DNA of 64,000 bases from an uncultured Alphaproteobacteria bacterium (GTDB taxonomy: Bacteria > Pseudomonadota > Alphaproteobacteria > UBA11222). The stretch is from assembly GCA_947258435.1 (NCBI GenBank), contig CAMYID010000013.1, positions 124,001 to 188,000 on the forward strand, in the 5' to 3' direction. A program made the position numbers and the translations under genes. Under the pieces are notes generated by a model. The model did not search any database. It saw nothing but the letters and a program-made list of their open reading frames with translations, and was not told the DNA's origin. Position 1 is the stretch's first letter, and the number at the start of each line of letters is the position of its first letter. This document shows positions 27,283 through 36,717 of this stretch, piece by piece.

Positions 27283-28209
27283 CTAGCGCGGTCGTTCGTC
27301 GGGCTGGCTTGTCTCGGGCTTGTGTCTGTGTGTCTGGAACTGGCTGAGGCCAATGCCGAGCAGGATCAGGGCAAGGGCTGCATAGGCATTCCAGTCAAGC
27401 CGTTCATCAAGAAAGACCGCACCGATCATAACAGCCCAGACCGGGATCAGATAGTTGTTGAGCGACAGAAAAGCGGGGCCTGCACTGTCGATCAGCTTGA
27501 AGAATATAAGTGTCGCAAGCGCTGTGCCCAGCATGCCGAGCGCCGTCGCCGCAAGCGCCGGCCCAAGGCCGATCTCAAGGCCGGTAACCGGGTCGTGCCA
27601 GAGTGCGGCCGGCACCATGACAAAGGTCGCGGCCAGCATCACGCCGGCGGAGGTGACGATGGGGCGGTTTTCCCTGTTGAAGCGGGCCAGCACCGCATTC
27701 ACCGCATAACAGACCGCCCCCGCAAGCACCGCCAGCTGCGCCACTAGCGTATCGCCGCCAAGCCGGCTCAGCGCATCTGGGCCAACAAGCAGCACAATTC
27801 CCGCAAACCCAAGTGCGAATCCGATGCCATCACCCGCGCTCAGCGCCTCGTCCCGCAGGAAGAAATGCGACAAGAGCAGCGTCATCAGCGGCATGATCGC
27901 CATCAGAATGCCCGCAAGGGCGCTGTCGATGGCAAGCTGCCCCCAGCTGATGAGAAAGAAGGGGATACAATTGCCGATCAGCGCAAGCAGCAGAAAAAAC
28001 CACCATTGCCGCCAGGGCAGGCGTAGCGACTGGCGTAAACAGGCCGCAACAGCGACAAGCAGCAGCGCAGCCAGCCCCAACCGGTAGGCAACAAGGCTTA
28101 CAGGCGGAATTGCAGTCAGCGCGATCTTGTTAAGGGCAAAAGACGACCCCCACAAAACGACCAGCGCGATCAGCAGCACCCAATCCTTTAGCGGATGTTT
28201 TGCGTGCAT
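27283..28209 (-). CDS. DMT-superfamily transporter, EamA domains
   Basis: A 308-residue integral membrane protein with ten predicted helices arranged as two EamA repeats. The first begins WVLLIALVVLWGSSFALNKIAL with the family motif GSSF; the second includes ALAATALGMLGTALATLIFF and FLSLNNYLIPVWAVMIGAVFLDERL, the usual ninth-helix signature. The tail after helix ten is short and polar. Family members export metabolites or amino acids; the substrate is unknown. Its 3' end abuts the truncated phzF, with no intergenic space left. Confidence 0.9.
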   Translation of the reverse strand: MHAKHPLKDWVLLIALVVLWGSSFALNKIALTAIPPVSLVAYRLGLAALLLVAVAACLRQSLRLPWRQWWFFLLLALIGNCIPFFLISWGQLAIDSALAGILMAIMPLMTLLLSHFFLRDEALSAGDGIGFALGFAGIVLLVGPDALSRLGGDTLVAQLAVLAGAVCYAVNAVLARFNRENRPIVTSAGVMLAATFVMVPAALWHDPVTGLEIGLGPALAATALGMLGTALATLIFFKLIDSAGPAFLSLNNYLIPVWAVMIGAVFLDERLDWNAYAALALILLGIGLSQFQTHRHKPETSQPDERPR

Positions 28210-28230
28210 CTTGAAAAAGGATGTTGTCGA

Positions 28231-28258
28231 TTGGCAGGGATAGGGCGCTCGCTATACA
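28231..28258 (+). promoter_or_regulatory. Putative sigma-70 promoter
   Basis: TTGGCA and TATACA are separated by 16 bases. This would drive the TauD-like gene with a leader of about 175 bases. The leader (to 28440) contains no gene that I can support. Confidence 0.4.
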
Positions 28259-28440
28259 GGGTTGGCCGGAAGGTGGGGGTGGGAGTTGAACGGCTTGCGG
28301 ATCAGGTCACTATATCGCATGGCGTGCGGGCAGGAAATTCGTTAGTGATGGGAAATGGCTGGCGACACAAGCAGCCGATCGGGTGTGTGGCCGACAAGAA
28401 CTTGCCGGGCAGGCAACAGCAGGGAGGATGAAAGCGCGGA

Positions 28441-29268
28441 ATGATGACCGTATCGCCCGTATCGGGGGCACTGGGGGCGGAGATTGGCAATGTCGATCTG
28501 TCCCGGCCTCTGAGCGAAGAACAGATAGCCGGGATACGCGCGGCGCTGCTTGAATATCTTGTGATTTTCTTTCGCGATCAGGACATTACGCCTGCCGATC
28601 ATTTCCGCTTCGCAAGTTACTTCTCCGAGCCCGAGGATTATCCCATGATCCGGGGGCTGGCGGAGTTTCCCAAGATTGTACCGGTCGTCAAATTACCCGA
28701 TGAGCGGGTAAATTTCGGCGGTTTATGGCATAGCGATACAGCCTATACCGACATTCCGCCGATGGGGGCGGTGCTGGTTGCGCGTGAATTGCCGCCTTTT
28801 GGCGGGGATACGCTGTTTGCCAATATGTATCTGGCCTATGAGACATTGTCTGAGGGAATGAAACGGTTGCTGTCGGGAGTGCGTGCGATCAACAGTTCCG
28901 CCAAGGCGGAGGTGACAGCCACCCGCGAAGACCGGCTTGTAACCGATGCCAAGCTGGGCCCCGGTGAAGAGCTGATTGGCATTCATCCGGTAGTTCGCAC
29001 CCATCCTGAAACCGGGCGCAAACTGCTTTATGTGAATTACGGCCATACGGTACGCTTTGAAGATATGACCGAAGCGGAAAGCAAACCGCTGCTGGATTAT
29101 CTGTTTGCGCATCTTTGTCGGCCCGAATTCACCTGCTGCTTCCGTTGGCAGCCCGGCTCGGTAGCATTTTGGGATAACCGCGCGGTGCAGCATAATCCGA
29201 TAAATGACTATCACGGCTATAAGCGGGTGATGCATCGCATCTCCCTGCGCGGCAGCCGCCCTTATTAG
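28441..29268 (+). CDS. TauD/TfdA-family 2-oxoglutarate-dependent dioxygenase
   Basis: A 275-residue enzyme. The opening VSPVSGALGAEIGNVDLSRP and VIFFRDQDITPADHFRFAS are typical of TauD. The iron triad is His97-x-Asp99 (LWHSDTAYTD) and His251 (DNRAVQHNPIND), followed by the 2-oxoglutarate-binding arginine region HRISLRG at 265-271. The family hydroxylates sulfonates, phenoxyacids and related compounds, so the substrate is open; no sulfonate transport gene is adjacent. AGGGAGG at 28421-28427 is slightly far from the ATG at 28441; the second ATG at 28444 is equally possible. Confidence 0.88.
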   Translation: MMTVSPVSGALGAEIGNVDLSRPLSEEQIAGIRAALLEYLVIFFRDQDITPADHFRFASYFSEPEDYPMIRGLAEFPKIVPVVKLPDERVNFGGLWHSDTAYTDIPPMGAVLVARELPPFGGDTLFANMYLAYETLSEGMKRLLSGVRAINSSAKAEVTATREDRLVTDAKLGPGEELIGIHPVVRTHPETGRKLLYVNYGHTVRFEDMTEAESKPLLDYLFAHLCRPEFTCCFRWQPGSVAFWDNRAVQHNPINDYHGYKRVMHRISLRGSRPY

Positions 29269-29328
29269 CGGCGGTCTGTTCGACTATACCGGGCCGTTTT
29301 GTCCCTGTGCGAAAGCAGCGCTCATCTG

Positions 29329-30219
29329 TCAGACGCCGCACAAGACCTTGGCAATGCGGTAATTATCGATCAACGCAAACCCGGTTTCGCCGAATTTTTC
29401 TGGCGCGATGGGCGTGCCGGGCGCACCGGATTCCGGCAGTGTGATGGCCGCGATTTTTGCAATCTCTGACAGTCGCTGGGGCATGCTGGTCATAATTCTG
29501 CCGCGGCGGCGCGATTCCGCCTGCACGACCCCGAGGATACGACCTTCGGGGGTGAGAACGGCCCCGCCGCTCAGCCCGCCGAGCGACCCCTGCCAATGCG
29601 GGTAGCGCAGCTTTTCAGCCCAGACATACACCCGCTCATGGTAGTTGTGGCGGCCCTTGTGCCGCATCGTCATCTCACCCAGAAATCCGCTGGCAACAAC
29701 ACCGGGGCGCCCCCTTGGAAACCCGATATGGTAAGCGGTTTCGTGTGGATAGGATCGCGTGGACAACGGAAATGGCGTGACCTTTGCACGTGTTCTCAGA
29801 ACGGCAATATCCGCGCCGGGATGCAGGATACGATGCGATACCCGCAGAACATACTCCCCCAACCGCAATCTGATTTGCCGGCAATTCTGCGCGACATGTC
29901 TGGCGGTAAGCCAGGTGCCGTCCGCCAGAATTGGAAATGCCGACCCTGTTGAGGGGTTGCCTGAATATTCTTCTCTGACGACACCCAGTCCAAGATAGGG
30001 TGCGGCATGTTGCTGTTCCGGGGGGCGGGCGGGCCGGGTTTCTGTTTCCGCAGCGCCGGACCGCTCATTATTTGGTTCGGCGAATTGCTGTGGGGCCGGC
30101 CTGCGCGGCGAGTCAAATGGCGCTGGCGGTGGCGGGGCTGTGCCATCTCCGCCGGACAGGAACTGCGTGGTCGCAGCGACAATGATCGCGATCAGGGCCA
30201 GATAGTCGAACCAGCGCAA
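29329..30219 (-). CDS. Membrane-anchored trypsin-like serine protease
   Basis: A 296-residue protein. Residues ~5-22 form a single N-terminal membrane anchor, followed by a long proline/glutamate-rich linker to about residue 75, then a trypsin-like (S1/S64-type) domain. The triad is readable: His108 in LTARHVAQNC, Asp137 in HPGADIAVLRT and Ser217 in GGLSGGAVLTPEG. No PDZ domain is present, unlike DegP. It probably faces the periplasm. It lies 11 bases downstream of the DUF350 gene on the same strand, so they may be cotranscribed. The target is unknown. Confidence 0.8.
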   Translation of the reverse strand: MRWFDYLALIAIIVAATTQFLSGGDGTAPPPPAPFDSPRRPAPQQFAEPNNERSGAAETETRPARPPEQQHAAPYLGLGVVREEYSGNPSTGSAFPILADGTWLTARHVAQNCRQIRLRLGEYVLRVSHRILHPGADIAVLRTRAKVTPFPLSTRSYPHETAYHIGFPRGRPGVVASGFLGEMTMRHKGRHNYHERVYVWAEKLRYPHWQGSLGGLSGGAVLTPEGRILGVVQAESRRRGRIMTSMPQRLSEIAKIAAITLPESGAPGTPIAPEKFGETGFALIDNYRIAKVLCGV

Positions 30220-30230
30220 GGCAGCCCTAC

Positions 30231-30644
30231 CTAGCCGGTGAGCGCGGCGGCGTTGACTACCGCGATCGACAGCTTAACCGAAACAAGCAGGATTGCGGCA
30301 CTCAGCTCGCCATTGATAATGCGTGCGGGCAAATCCCGCATAAGCAGATCGGTCAGCCGAAACCCCAATATCTGGAGGATAAGCGCGACCGAGCCCCAGA
30401 TCACCACTTCAAGCAGGCTGACACTGCTCGCCATGCTGAAAGCGAGCGGTATGCCGATACCGAGCGAGGCGCCCGACAGCGACACAGCCGCCGCAACATT
30501 GCCGCTGCGGATCAGCGCAAGATCGTCATAAGGAGTGATCTTCATATAGATGAAAAGCCCTGCCGCAAGTAGGCAAAGCGTTGCCCCCAAATGCAGCAGC
30601 ATGACCGGAAAACCCGCCAGAAACGCCTGAAATACCGCATCCAT
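30231..30644 (-). CDS. DUF350 membrane protein
   Basis: A 137-residue protein with four predicted membrane helices and the DUF350 pattern: YMKITPYDDLALIRSGNVAAAVSLSGASLGIGIPLA in the first repeat and a second half with LLMRDLPARIINGELSAAILLVSVKLSIAVVNAAALTG. DUF350 proteins (YjfL group) are small membrane proteins of unknown role. It precedes the trypsin-like protease gene by 11 bases, suggesting a shared operon in the cell envelope. Confidence 0.85.
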   Translation of the reverse strand: MDAVFQAFLAGFPVMLLHLGATLCLLAAGLFIYMKITPYDDLALIRSGNVAAAVSLSGASLGIGIPLAFSMASSVSLLEVVIWGSVALILQILGFRLTDLLMRDLPARIINGELSAAILLVSVKLSIAVVNAAALTG

Positions 30645-30796
30645 TGGCCTGCCCCCAACTTGTTATCCGCGCAAATTTCCTTCAAGAAAGGTTCTTCAGG
30701 CAGCGGTTACGGCATAATCACAAGCTGTTGGTATGACAGCCCATCCATCGCATGGCCTGAATGCGTGGTCCTGCCTCCGGCGATCACACCTGCCGG

Positions 30797-31270
30797 TCAG
30801 ATATATTTGACTTCAAGGATTTCGTAGGATTTGCCGCCGCCGGGTGTGTTGACTTCAATACTGTCACCGACGGTCTTGCCGATCAGCGCCTTGGCCAGCG
30901 GCGAACCGATGGAAATGCGGCCTGATTTAACGTCGGCCTCGACCTCGCCCACGATCTGATAAACGGTTTCTTCGTCCGTATCCTCGTCAACCAGCTTGAC
31001 CGTGGCGCCGAACTTCACGTCTTCGCCCGATAGTGTGCTGATATCGATAACTTGCGCACGGCTGATCTTGTCCTCAAGTTCCATGACGCGGGACTCGATA
31101 AAGGACTGACGTTCTTTTGCGGCGTGATATTCGGCGTTTTCCGACAAATCGCCATGTTCTCGTGCTGTTGAGATCGCCTTGATCACAGAGGGGCGTTCCA
31201 CCGTTTTAAGCTGTTTCAGTTCCGCCTCGATACTTTCGAAACCAGCGGCGGTCATGGGGATCTTTTCCAT
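30797..31270 (-). CDS. greA: Transcription elongation factor GreA
   Basis: A 157-residue protein of standard length. The N-terminal coiled coil ([22 protein letters not shown], then [17 protein letters not shown] with the acidic tip) reaches into the RNA polymerase channel to stimulate cleavage of backtracked RNA. The C-terminal FKBP-like domain reads [21 protein letters not shown]. The gene is 78 bases downstream of carB on the same strand, the classic carAB-greA order. Confidence 0.97.
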   Translation of the reverse strand: MEKIPMTAAGFESIEAELKQLKTVERPSVIKAISTAREHGDLSENAEYHAAKERQSFIESRVMELEDKISRAQVIDISTLSGEDVKFGATVKLVDEDTDEETVYQIVGEVEADVKSGRISIGSPLAKALIGKTVGDSIEVNTPGGGKSYEILEVKYI

Positions 31271-31348
31271 CGGGAACCGTTTATCCGTAAGTCAGTGATA
31301 TGCCACATCGCAGCTTGCCGACAAAGATTCGGTAACCTGCTGCGTAAC

Positions 31349-34300
31349 TTATTGAGTGTAGGATTGCAGCGGATAGACTTCAAGCGCGCCAGAGCGATTA
31401 GCTGCAACACCCTTGACCGCGGCACGGATGCCCGCGACGGTCGTATAATAGGGAACTTTGTAAATCAGGGCATTGCGGCGGATAGGAAAAGAGTCCGCAA
31501 TGGCCTGCATGCCTTCGGTTGTATTGAATACAAGCTGTACTTCGCCGTTTTTGATCGCATCCACAATATGCGGACGGCCCTGCAGTACCTTGTTGATACG
31601 GGTGACCGTAAGACCGGCCTGCTCCAGAAACTCGGCTGTACCGCGTGTGGCGATCAGTTGAAAGCCCATTGCCTGCAATTCGCGTGCGGGGGCGATCATG
31701 GCCTGCTTGTCGCGATCCTTTACCGAGAAAAATGCCGTGCCCGATTGCGGAATGCGTGTGCCGCCGGCCAACTGGCTTTTCGCAAAAGCGGTTTCAAAGT
31801 TGCGGTCAAGTCCCATCACCTCGCCCGTGGACTTCATTTCCGGCCCAAGCAGCGTATCCACGCCCGGAAAACGCGCAAACGGGAAAACAGCTTCCTTGAC
31901 AGCAACATGCGATAGTCTTCTGTCAGAAAGATTGAATTTCTTCAATGTTTCCCCCGCCATGATACGCGAGGCGATTTTGGCAAGAGGCTGGCCAATTGTC
32001 TTGGCAACAAAGGGCACAGTCCGGCTGGCCCGGGGATTAACCTCCAAAATGTAGATCTCGCCGTCCTTCACCGCGAACTGCACATTCATCAGCCCCACAA
32101 CGCCCAGCGCGTGCGCCAGTGTCTCGGTCTGCACCTTCAGCGCATCCAGTGTTTCGGGCGCAAGTGAATAGGCGGGCAGGGAGCAGGCGCTGTCACCTGA
32201 ATGCACGCCTGCTTCCTCGATATGTTCCATGATGCCGGCGACAAAGACCTGCGTACCATCGGACAGCGCATCGACATCGACTTCGATTGCGTCCTGCAGA
32301 TAGCTGTCAAGCAGGACGGGATTGTCCCCCGACGCAATCACCGCCTGGGACATATAGCGTTCCAGCTGTGCCTGGTCGCGGACGATTTCCATTGCCCGGC
32401 CGCCCAGCACATAGGATGGCCGGATCACCAGCGGATATCCGATCCGGTCTGCCGCGGCAATCGCGCCGTCAAGGTCATGCGCGATACCGTTATCGGGCTG
32501 ACGCAAATCCACCTGTTTGAGCAATTGCTGAAAACGCTCCCGATCTTCGGCAAGGTCAATAGCATCGGGCGATGTGCCCAGGATCGGGACATTGGCGGCT
32601 TCAAGCGCGGCGGCGAGCTTAAGCGGGGTTTGCCCGCCAAATTGCACGATCACGCCCTTTAAGGTCCCCTTGGACTGTTCCACGCCGATCAGCTCCAGAA
32701 CATCTTCGGCCGTCAGCGGTTCGAAATAGAGCCGGTCGCTTGTATCGTAGTCGGTCGATACCGTTTCGGGGTTGCAATTGACCATGATCGTTTCATAGCC
32801 CGCATCGGCAAGCGCAAACGCGGCATGGCAGCAGCAATAGTCGAATTCGATCCCCTGACCGATACGGTTCGGCCCGCCACCGAGAATAAGGATTTTTTCG
32901 CGCCCGCTCGGCACAGCCTCACAATCGGCGGCAAGCCCTGTGACAGGCGGGCGTTCATAGGTCGAATACATATAGGGGGTGCGTGCCTCGAATTCGGCGG
33001 CACATGTGTCGATCCGTTTATAGACCGGCCTGACCTGCAATTGATGGCGCAGCCTGCGGATTTCCGCCTCTGACTTGCCGGACAGGGTCGCAAGCCGGGC
33101 ATCCGAAAAACCTTTGGATTTCAGCATCCGGAAATTTGCCGCATCGTCGGGCAGCCCATGCGCAAGAATGCGGCTTTCGGTTGCGATCAGCTCTTCGATC
33201 TGACGCAGGAACCATCTGTCGAAATGACTGCTCGACTGGATATCTTCGAGGGGCAGACCGTGGCGGAATGCCTGCGCCACACGCAGCAGGCGGTCGCATG
33301 TGGGTTCGGCAAGTGCTGCGCGCACCACATTACGGTCATCGCCTTCGCCAAGCCCGTCAAAGACGATATCATCAAGACCATTCAGGCCGGTTTCCATGGA
33401 CCGCAGCGCCTTTTGCAGCGATTCCTGAAAATTGCGGCCGATTGCCATCGCCTCACCGACCGACTTCATGGCGGTATTGAGATGGGTGTCGGTGCCGGGA
33501 AACTTTTCGAAGGTAAAGCGCGGGATTTTGGTCACGACATAATCGATCGCCGGCTCGAAGGATGCCGGTGTGACGCCGGTAATATCGTTGTCCAGCTCGT
33601 CAAGCGTATAGCCGACGGCAAGTTTTGCGGCGACTTTCGCAATCGGGAAACCGGTTGCTTTCGACGCCAGTGCCGAGGACCGGGATACCCGGGGGTTCAT
33701 TTCGATTACCACAAGCCGGCCGTCAGCGGGATTGATGGCGAATTGCACATTCGAGCCGCCGGTTTCGACGCCGATCTCGCGCAATACCGCAATCGAGGCA
33801 TCGCGCATGATCTGATATTCCTTGTCGGTCAGGGTCAGTGCCGGCGCGACAGTGATGGAATCGCCTGTATGAATGCCCATCGGGTCGACATTCTCGATGG
33901 AGCAGATGATGATGCAGTTATCCGCCTTGTCGCGCACCACCTCCATCTCGAATTCTTTCCAACCGATGACAGATTCCTCAATCAGCACTTCGGTAACAGG
34001 CGATGCGTCGAGCCCGCGCTCGACGATCTGGAAGAATTCCTCCCGATTATAGGCAATGCCGCCGCCGGTTCCTCCCAATGTGAATGACGGACGGATAATT
34101 GCCGGCAGCCCGACCATTTCCAGCCCGCTTTCGGCTTCTTCCCTGTTATGGGCGATTGCGGAGAGGGGGGTGGCAAGGCCGATGCGGGTCATCGCATCGC
34201 GAAACTTCATCCGGTCCTCGGCCATGTCGATCGCCTCGCGATCCGCGCCGATCAACTCAACTCCGTATTTTTCAAGCGTGCCGTCTTCGGCCAGGGCGAT

Positions 34301-34597
34301 TGCAGTGTTGAGTGCGGTTTGCCCGCCCATCGTCGGCAGCAGCGCATCGGGCTTTTCGCGGGCAATGATCTTTGCCACCATTTCAGGGGTAATCGGCTCA
34401 ATATAGGTCGCGTCCGCCAGTTCCGGATCGGTCATGATCGTGGCGGGATTGGAATTGACGAGGATTAATCGATATCCCTCTTCCTTCAGCGCCTTGCAGG
34501 CCTGCGTGCCGGAATAGTCAAACTCGCAGGCCTGACCGATGACGATCGGACCTGCGCCGATAAGCAGAATTGATTTGATATCGTTACGTTTGGGCAT
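31349..34597 (-). CDS. carB: Carbamoyl-phosphate synthase, large subunit
   Basis: A 1082-residue, full-length enzyme with two homologous halves. The first half has [22 protein letters not shown] and the ATP-grasp [14 protein letters not shown] and [17 protein letters not shown]. The second half repeats these as [19 protein letters not shown] and [15 protein letters not shown]. The C-terminal MGS-like allosteric domain begins near residue 950. It makes carbamoyl phosphate for arginine and pyrimidine synthesis. It is 102 bases downstream of carA, with both on the minus strand. Confidence 0.97.
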   Translation of the reverse strand: MPKRNDIKSILLIGAGPIVIGQACEFDYSGTQACKALKEEGYRLILVNSNPATIMTDPELADATYIEPITPEMVAKIIAREKPDALLPTMGGQTALNTAIALAEDGTLEKYGVELIGADREAIDMAEDRMKFRDAMTRIGLATPLSAIAHNREEAESGLEMVGLPAIIRPSFTLGGTGGGIAYNREEFFQIVERGLDASPVTEVLIEESVIGWKEFEMEVVRDKADNCIIICSIENVDPMGIHTGDSITVAPALTLTDKEYQIMRDASIAVLREIGVETGGSNVQFAINPADGRLVVIEMNPRVSRSSALASKATGFPIAKVAAKLAVGYTLDELDNDITGVTPASFEPAIDYVVTKIPRFTFEKFPGTDTHLNTAMKSVGEAMAIGRNFQESLQKALRSMETGLNGLDDIVFDGLGEGDDRNVVRAALAEPTCDRLLRVAQAFRHGLPLEDIQSSSHFDRWFLRQIEELIATESRILAHGLPDDAANFRMLKSKGFSDARLATLSGKSEAEIRRLRHQLQVRPVYKRIDTCAAEFEARTPYMYSTYERPPVTGLAADCEAVPSGREKILILGGGPNRIGQGIEFDYCCCHAAFALADAGYETIMVNCNPETVSTDYDTSDRLYFEPLTAEDVLELIGVEQSKGTLKGVIVQFGGQTPLKLAAALEAANVPILGTSPDAIDLAEDRERFQQLLKQVDLRQPDNGIAHDLDGAIAAADRIGYPLVIRPSYVLGGRAMEIVRDQAQLERYMSQAVIASGDNPVLLDSYLQDAIEVDVDALSDGTQVFVAGIMEHIEEAGVHSGDSACSLPAYSLAPETLDALKVQTETLAHALGVVGLMNVQFAVKDGEIYILEVNPRASRTVPFVAKTIGQPLAKIASRIMAGETLKKFNLSDRRLSHVAVKEAVFPFARFPGVDTLLGPEMKSTGEVMGLDRNFETAFAKSQLAGGTRIPQSGTAFFSVKDRDKQAMIAPARELQAMGFQLIATRGTAEFLEQAGLTVTRINKVLQGRPHIVDAIKNGEVQLVFNTTEGMQAIADSFPIRRNALIYKVPYYTTVAGIRAAVKGVAANRSGALEVYPLQSYTQ

Positions 34598-34699
34598 GCG
34601 TTACCGAACTATTGCATGGAAATTGGCAAAGTCTGCGAAACTGGAATGTCTGCATATCCTGACACTGGGTATTCTGATGACGTGTGCAGCGGGCATCGA

Positions 34700-35878
34700 C
34701 TAGTCCAGTAACTCCACAAAACGGTCGAACAGGTAATGGCTGTCCTGCGGGCCGGGGCTGGCCTCGGGGTGATACTGGACAGAGAAAATCGGTTTGCCCG
34801 TCACCGCGATCCCGCAATTGGTCCCGTCAAAAAGCGAAATATGCGTTTCGACGACACCGGCGGGCAGATCGTCGCGATCGACGGTAAAGCCGTGATTCAT
34901 GCTGGTGATTTCAACTTTGCCGGTTTGCAGGTCCTTGACCGGATGGTTGGCCCCATGATGGCCCTGCCGCATCTTGCGGGTCGGTATGCCCAACGCATGT
35001 GCCAGCAGCTGATGGCCAAGACAGATGCCGAAAACCGGTTTTCCCGCATCGATCAGCGCGCTGATCACCGGCACCGCATGGCGGGCGGTGGCGGCCGGAT
35101 CGCCGGGGCCGTTCGACAGAAAGATACCGGCGGGATCAAGCGCCAGAATATCCTGTGCGGTTGCAGTGGCCGGGACCACCGTCACGCGGCAGCCGCTATT
35201 GGCAAAGCAGCGCAGGATGTTCCGCTTTACCCCATAATCGATAGCGACAATATGATGCTGCGGCGCGGTCTGCTGACGATATCCCTTGTCCCATTCCCAG
35301 CGCAGCGCATCCCATTCCGTTTTCTCACTGCGGCTGACTTCTGTCGCCAGATCCGCATTTTCAAGCCCTGGCCAGGCCGCGGCTTTTGCCGCCAGTGCCT
35401 CGATATTGAATTCGCCGTCCGGATGGTGACTGATCACCCCGTGCGGCATTCCCTTGTCCCGGATCAGCCGGGTCAGCGCGCGCGTGTCGATACCGCTGAT
35501 GCCAACAATTCCCTGCCGGGCAAGCCAGGCATCCAGATCCGCCTGCGCACGGTAGTTTGAGGGGTCGGTAATGGCCTCGCGCAAAATAATGCCTCTTGCC
35601 ACTGGCCTGTCGGCTTCCTGATCCTCGTCATTGACCCCTACATTGCCAATATGGGGAAAGGTAAAGGTAATGATCTGATCCGCATAAGAGGGATCGGTCA
35701 GGATTTCCTCATAGCCCGTCATGGCCGTATTGAAGCAGACCTCGCCGACGGTATCGCCTGTTGCGCCGATGCCATGGCCTTCGAAAACTGTGCCGTCAGC
35801 AAGGACTAAAACGGCCGTGACTCGGGTTTCCGAGCCTTGCGACCAAGGTTCGGGGGCAAATTTTTCCTTTAGCGACAT
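34700..35878 (-). CDS. carA: Carbamoyl-phosphate synthase, small subunit
   Basis: A 392-residue glutaminase subunit. The N-terminal domain has VLVLADGTVFEGHGIGATGD, GEVCFNTAMTGYEEILTDPSYA and ITFTFPHIGNVGVNDED. The class I amidotransferase domain has GVKRNILRCFA, FLSNGPGDP, VFGICLGHQLLAHALG with the nucleophile cysteine, and VQYHPEASPGPQDS with the His and Glu. It supplies ammonia to CarB. The start is at 35878, facing yqeY across a 246-base gap. Confidence 0.97.
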   Translation of the reverse strand: MSLKEKFAPEPWSQGSETRVTAVLVLADGTVFEGHGIGATGDTVGEVCFNTAMTGYEEILTDPSYADQIITFTFPHIGNVGVNDEDQEADRPVARGIILREAITDPSNYRAQADLDAWLARQGIVGISGIDTRALTRLIRDKGMPHGVISHHPDGEFNIEALAAKAAAWPGLENADLATEVSRSEKTEWDALRWEWDKGYRQQTAPQHHIVAIDYGVKRNILRCFANSGCRVTVVPATATAQDILALDPAGIFLSNGPGDPAATARHAVPVISALIDAGKPVFGICLGHQLLAHALGIPTRKMRQGHHGANHPVKDLQTGKVEITSMNHGFTVDRDDLPAGVVETHISLFDGTNCGIAVTGKPIFSVQYHPEASPGPQDSHYLFDRFVELLD

Positions 35879-35961
35879 TTAATCTGAATGCTCCGACGCG
35901 GCGATCAAGGGACTGCGCACCAGCAAACCCGCGTGATGTGGGCAAAGTTGCGGGACAATAA

Positions 35962-35976
35962 GCCAATCGAATTGGC
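35962..35976. promoter_or_regulatory. Inverted repeat GCCAAT-CGA-ATTGGC
   Basis: Perfect six-base arms around three bases, 84-98 bases upstream of the carA start in the carA/yqeY divergent region. This is the right place for an operator of the carAB operon, but the sequence is not an ARG or PurR box I recognise. Confidence 0.35.
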
Positions 35977-36043
35977 GTCGTCAACGCCCTATGCAATAAA
36001 TTTTTTCCGATGTTTTTCAAATAGTTATCTATGGTTAGGGGAT

Positions 36044-36072
36044 TTGCAATCAAATAGGGGTTTGGATAGAGT
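36044..36072 (+). promoter_or_regulatory. Putative promoter of yqeY
   Basis: TTGCAA and TAGAGT are separated by 17 bases, with a leader of about 46 bases to the ATG at 36125. Each hexamer matches the sigma-70 consensus at four of six positions. Confidence 0.4.
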
Positions 36073-36124
36073 GCCGGGACGGGTCGTTTGCGGCCGGTTT
36101 TTTTCGACTCTGACAGGAAGTCTC

Positions 36125-36571
36125 ATGGCTGACAGATTTGGTGATGCGCTGAAAGAGGCCATCCGGGCAAAGGATACGCACCGTATTTCGACGCTCCGTC
36201 TAATCATTGCCGCGATAAAGGACCGGGAGATTGCATTGCGCGCCGAGGACAAGAGCCTGTCCGATCAGGATGTGCTGCAGATCCTTCAGAAAATGGTGCG
36301 GCAGCGTCAGGAATCGGCGGAAACATACGAACAGGCCGCGCGGCTTGAGCTGGCGGAGCAGGAGCGCAAGGAAATTGAAATTATCGACGCTTTCCTGCCG
36401 CGCCAGATGGATGAGGCTGAGATCTGCGAAGCCTGCGAAATGGCAATTGCCGCAGTGGGCGCCGAAGGGCTTAAGGATATGGGAAAAGTCATGGCGCAGC
36501 TGAAGGGGCAGCATACTGGTGAGATGGACTTCAAACTCGCCAGCGCCCGGGTCAAGGAACTGCTGAAATAG
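36125..36571 (+). CDS. GatB/YqeY domain protein
   Basis: A 148-residue soluble protein. It matches the YqeY family: FGDALKEAIRAKDTHRISTLRLIIAAIKDREIALR at the start, DVLQILQKMVRQRQESAETYEQA in the middle, and IIDAFLPRQMDEAEI with the closing MAQLKGQHTGEMDFKLASARVKELL. The domain resembles the tail of the amidotransferase subunit GatB, but these stand-alone proteins are not essential for amidation and their role is unclear. The gene position between carA and dnaG is common in Alphaproteobacteria. The frame extends upstream to 35888, but the ATG at 36125 follows a purine-rich GACAGGAAG. Confidence 0.92.
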   Translation: MADRFGDALKEAIRAKDTHRISTLRLIIAAIKDREIALRAEDKSLSDQDVLQILQKMVRQRQESAETYEQAARLELAEQERKEIEIIDAFLPRQMDEAEICEACEMAIAAVGAEGLKDMGKVMAQLKGQHTGEMDFKLASARVKELLK

Positions 36572-36717
36572 CGGGGCAATTATCGGTAGTGAGTGCCGCT
36601 TGCGGATCCGTCGATCGGCATCGCCTCCAGCCCCTGCATGGTGTATAGTCGCGCCCACCTTTCAATCGAACTGACGTGCCGGGCCTGCGCCGATCCGGCC
36701 GGGCCCTGGTGATGTGA

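Noticed and set aside
27283-27747. C-terminal extension of PhzF as a real new domain
   Set aside because: The sequence is the exact antisense of the EamA transporter gene and is rich in Arg, His and Gln, as expected of an off-frame read-through.
33158-34087. 309-codon open frame antisense to carB
   Set aside because: It lies wholly within carB on the other strand, has no recognisable motif or ribosome site and follows from the codon bias of carB.
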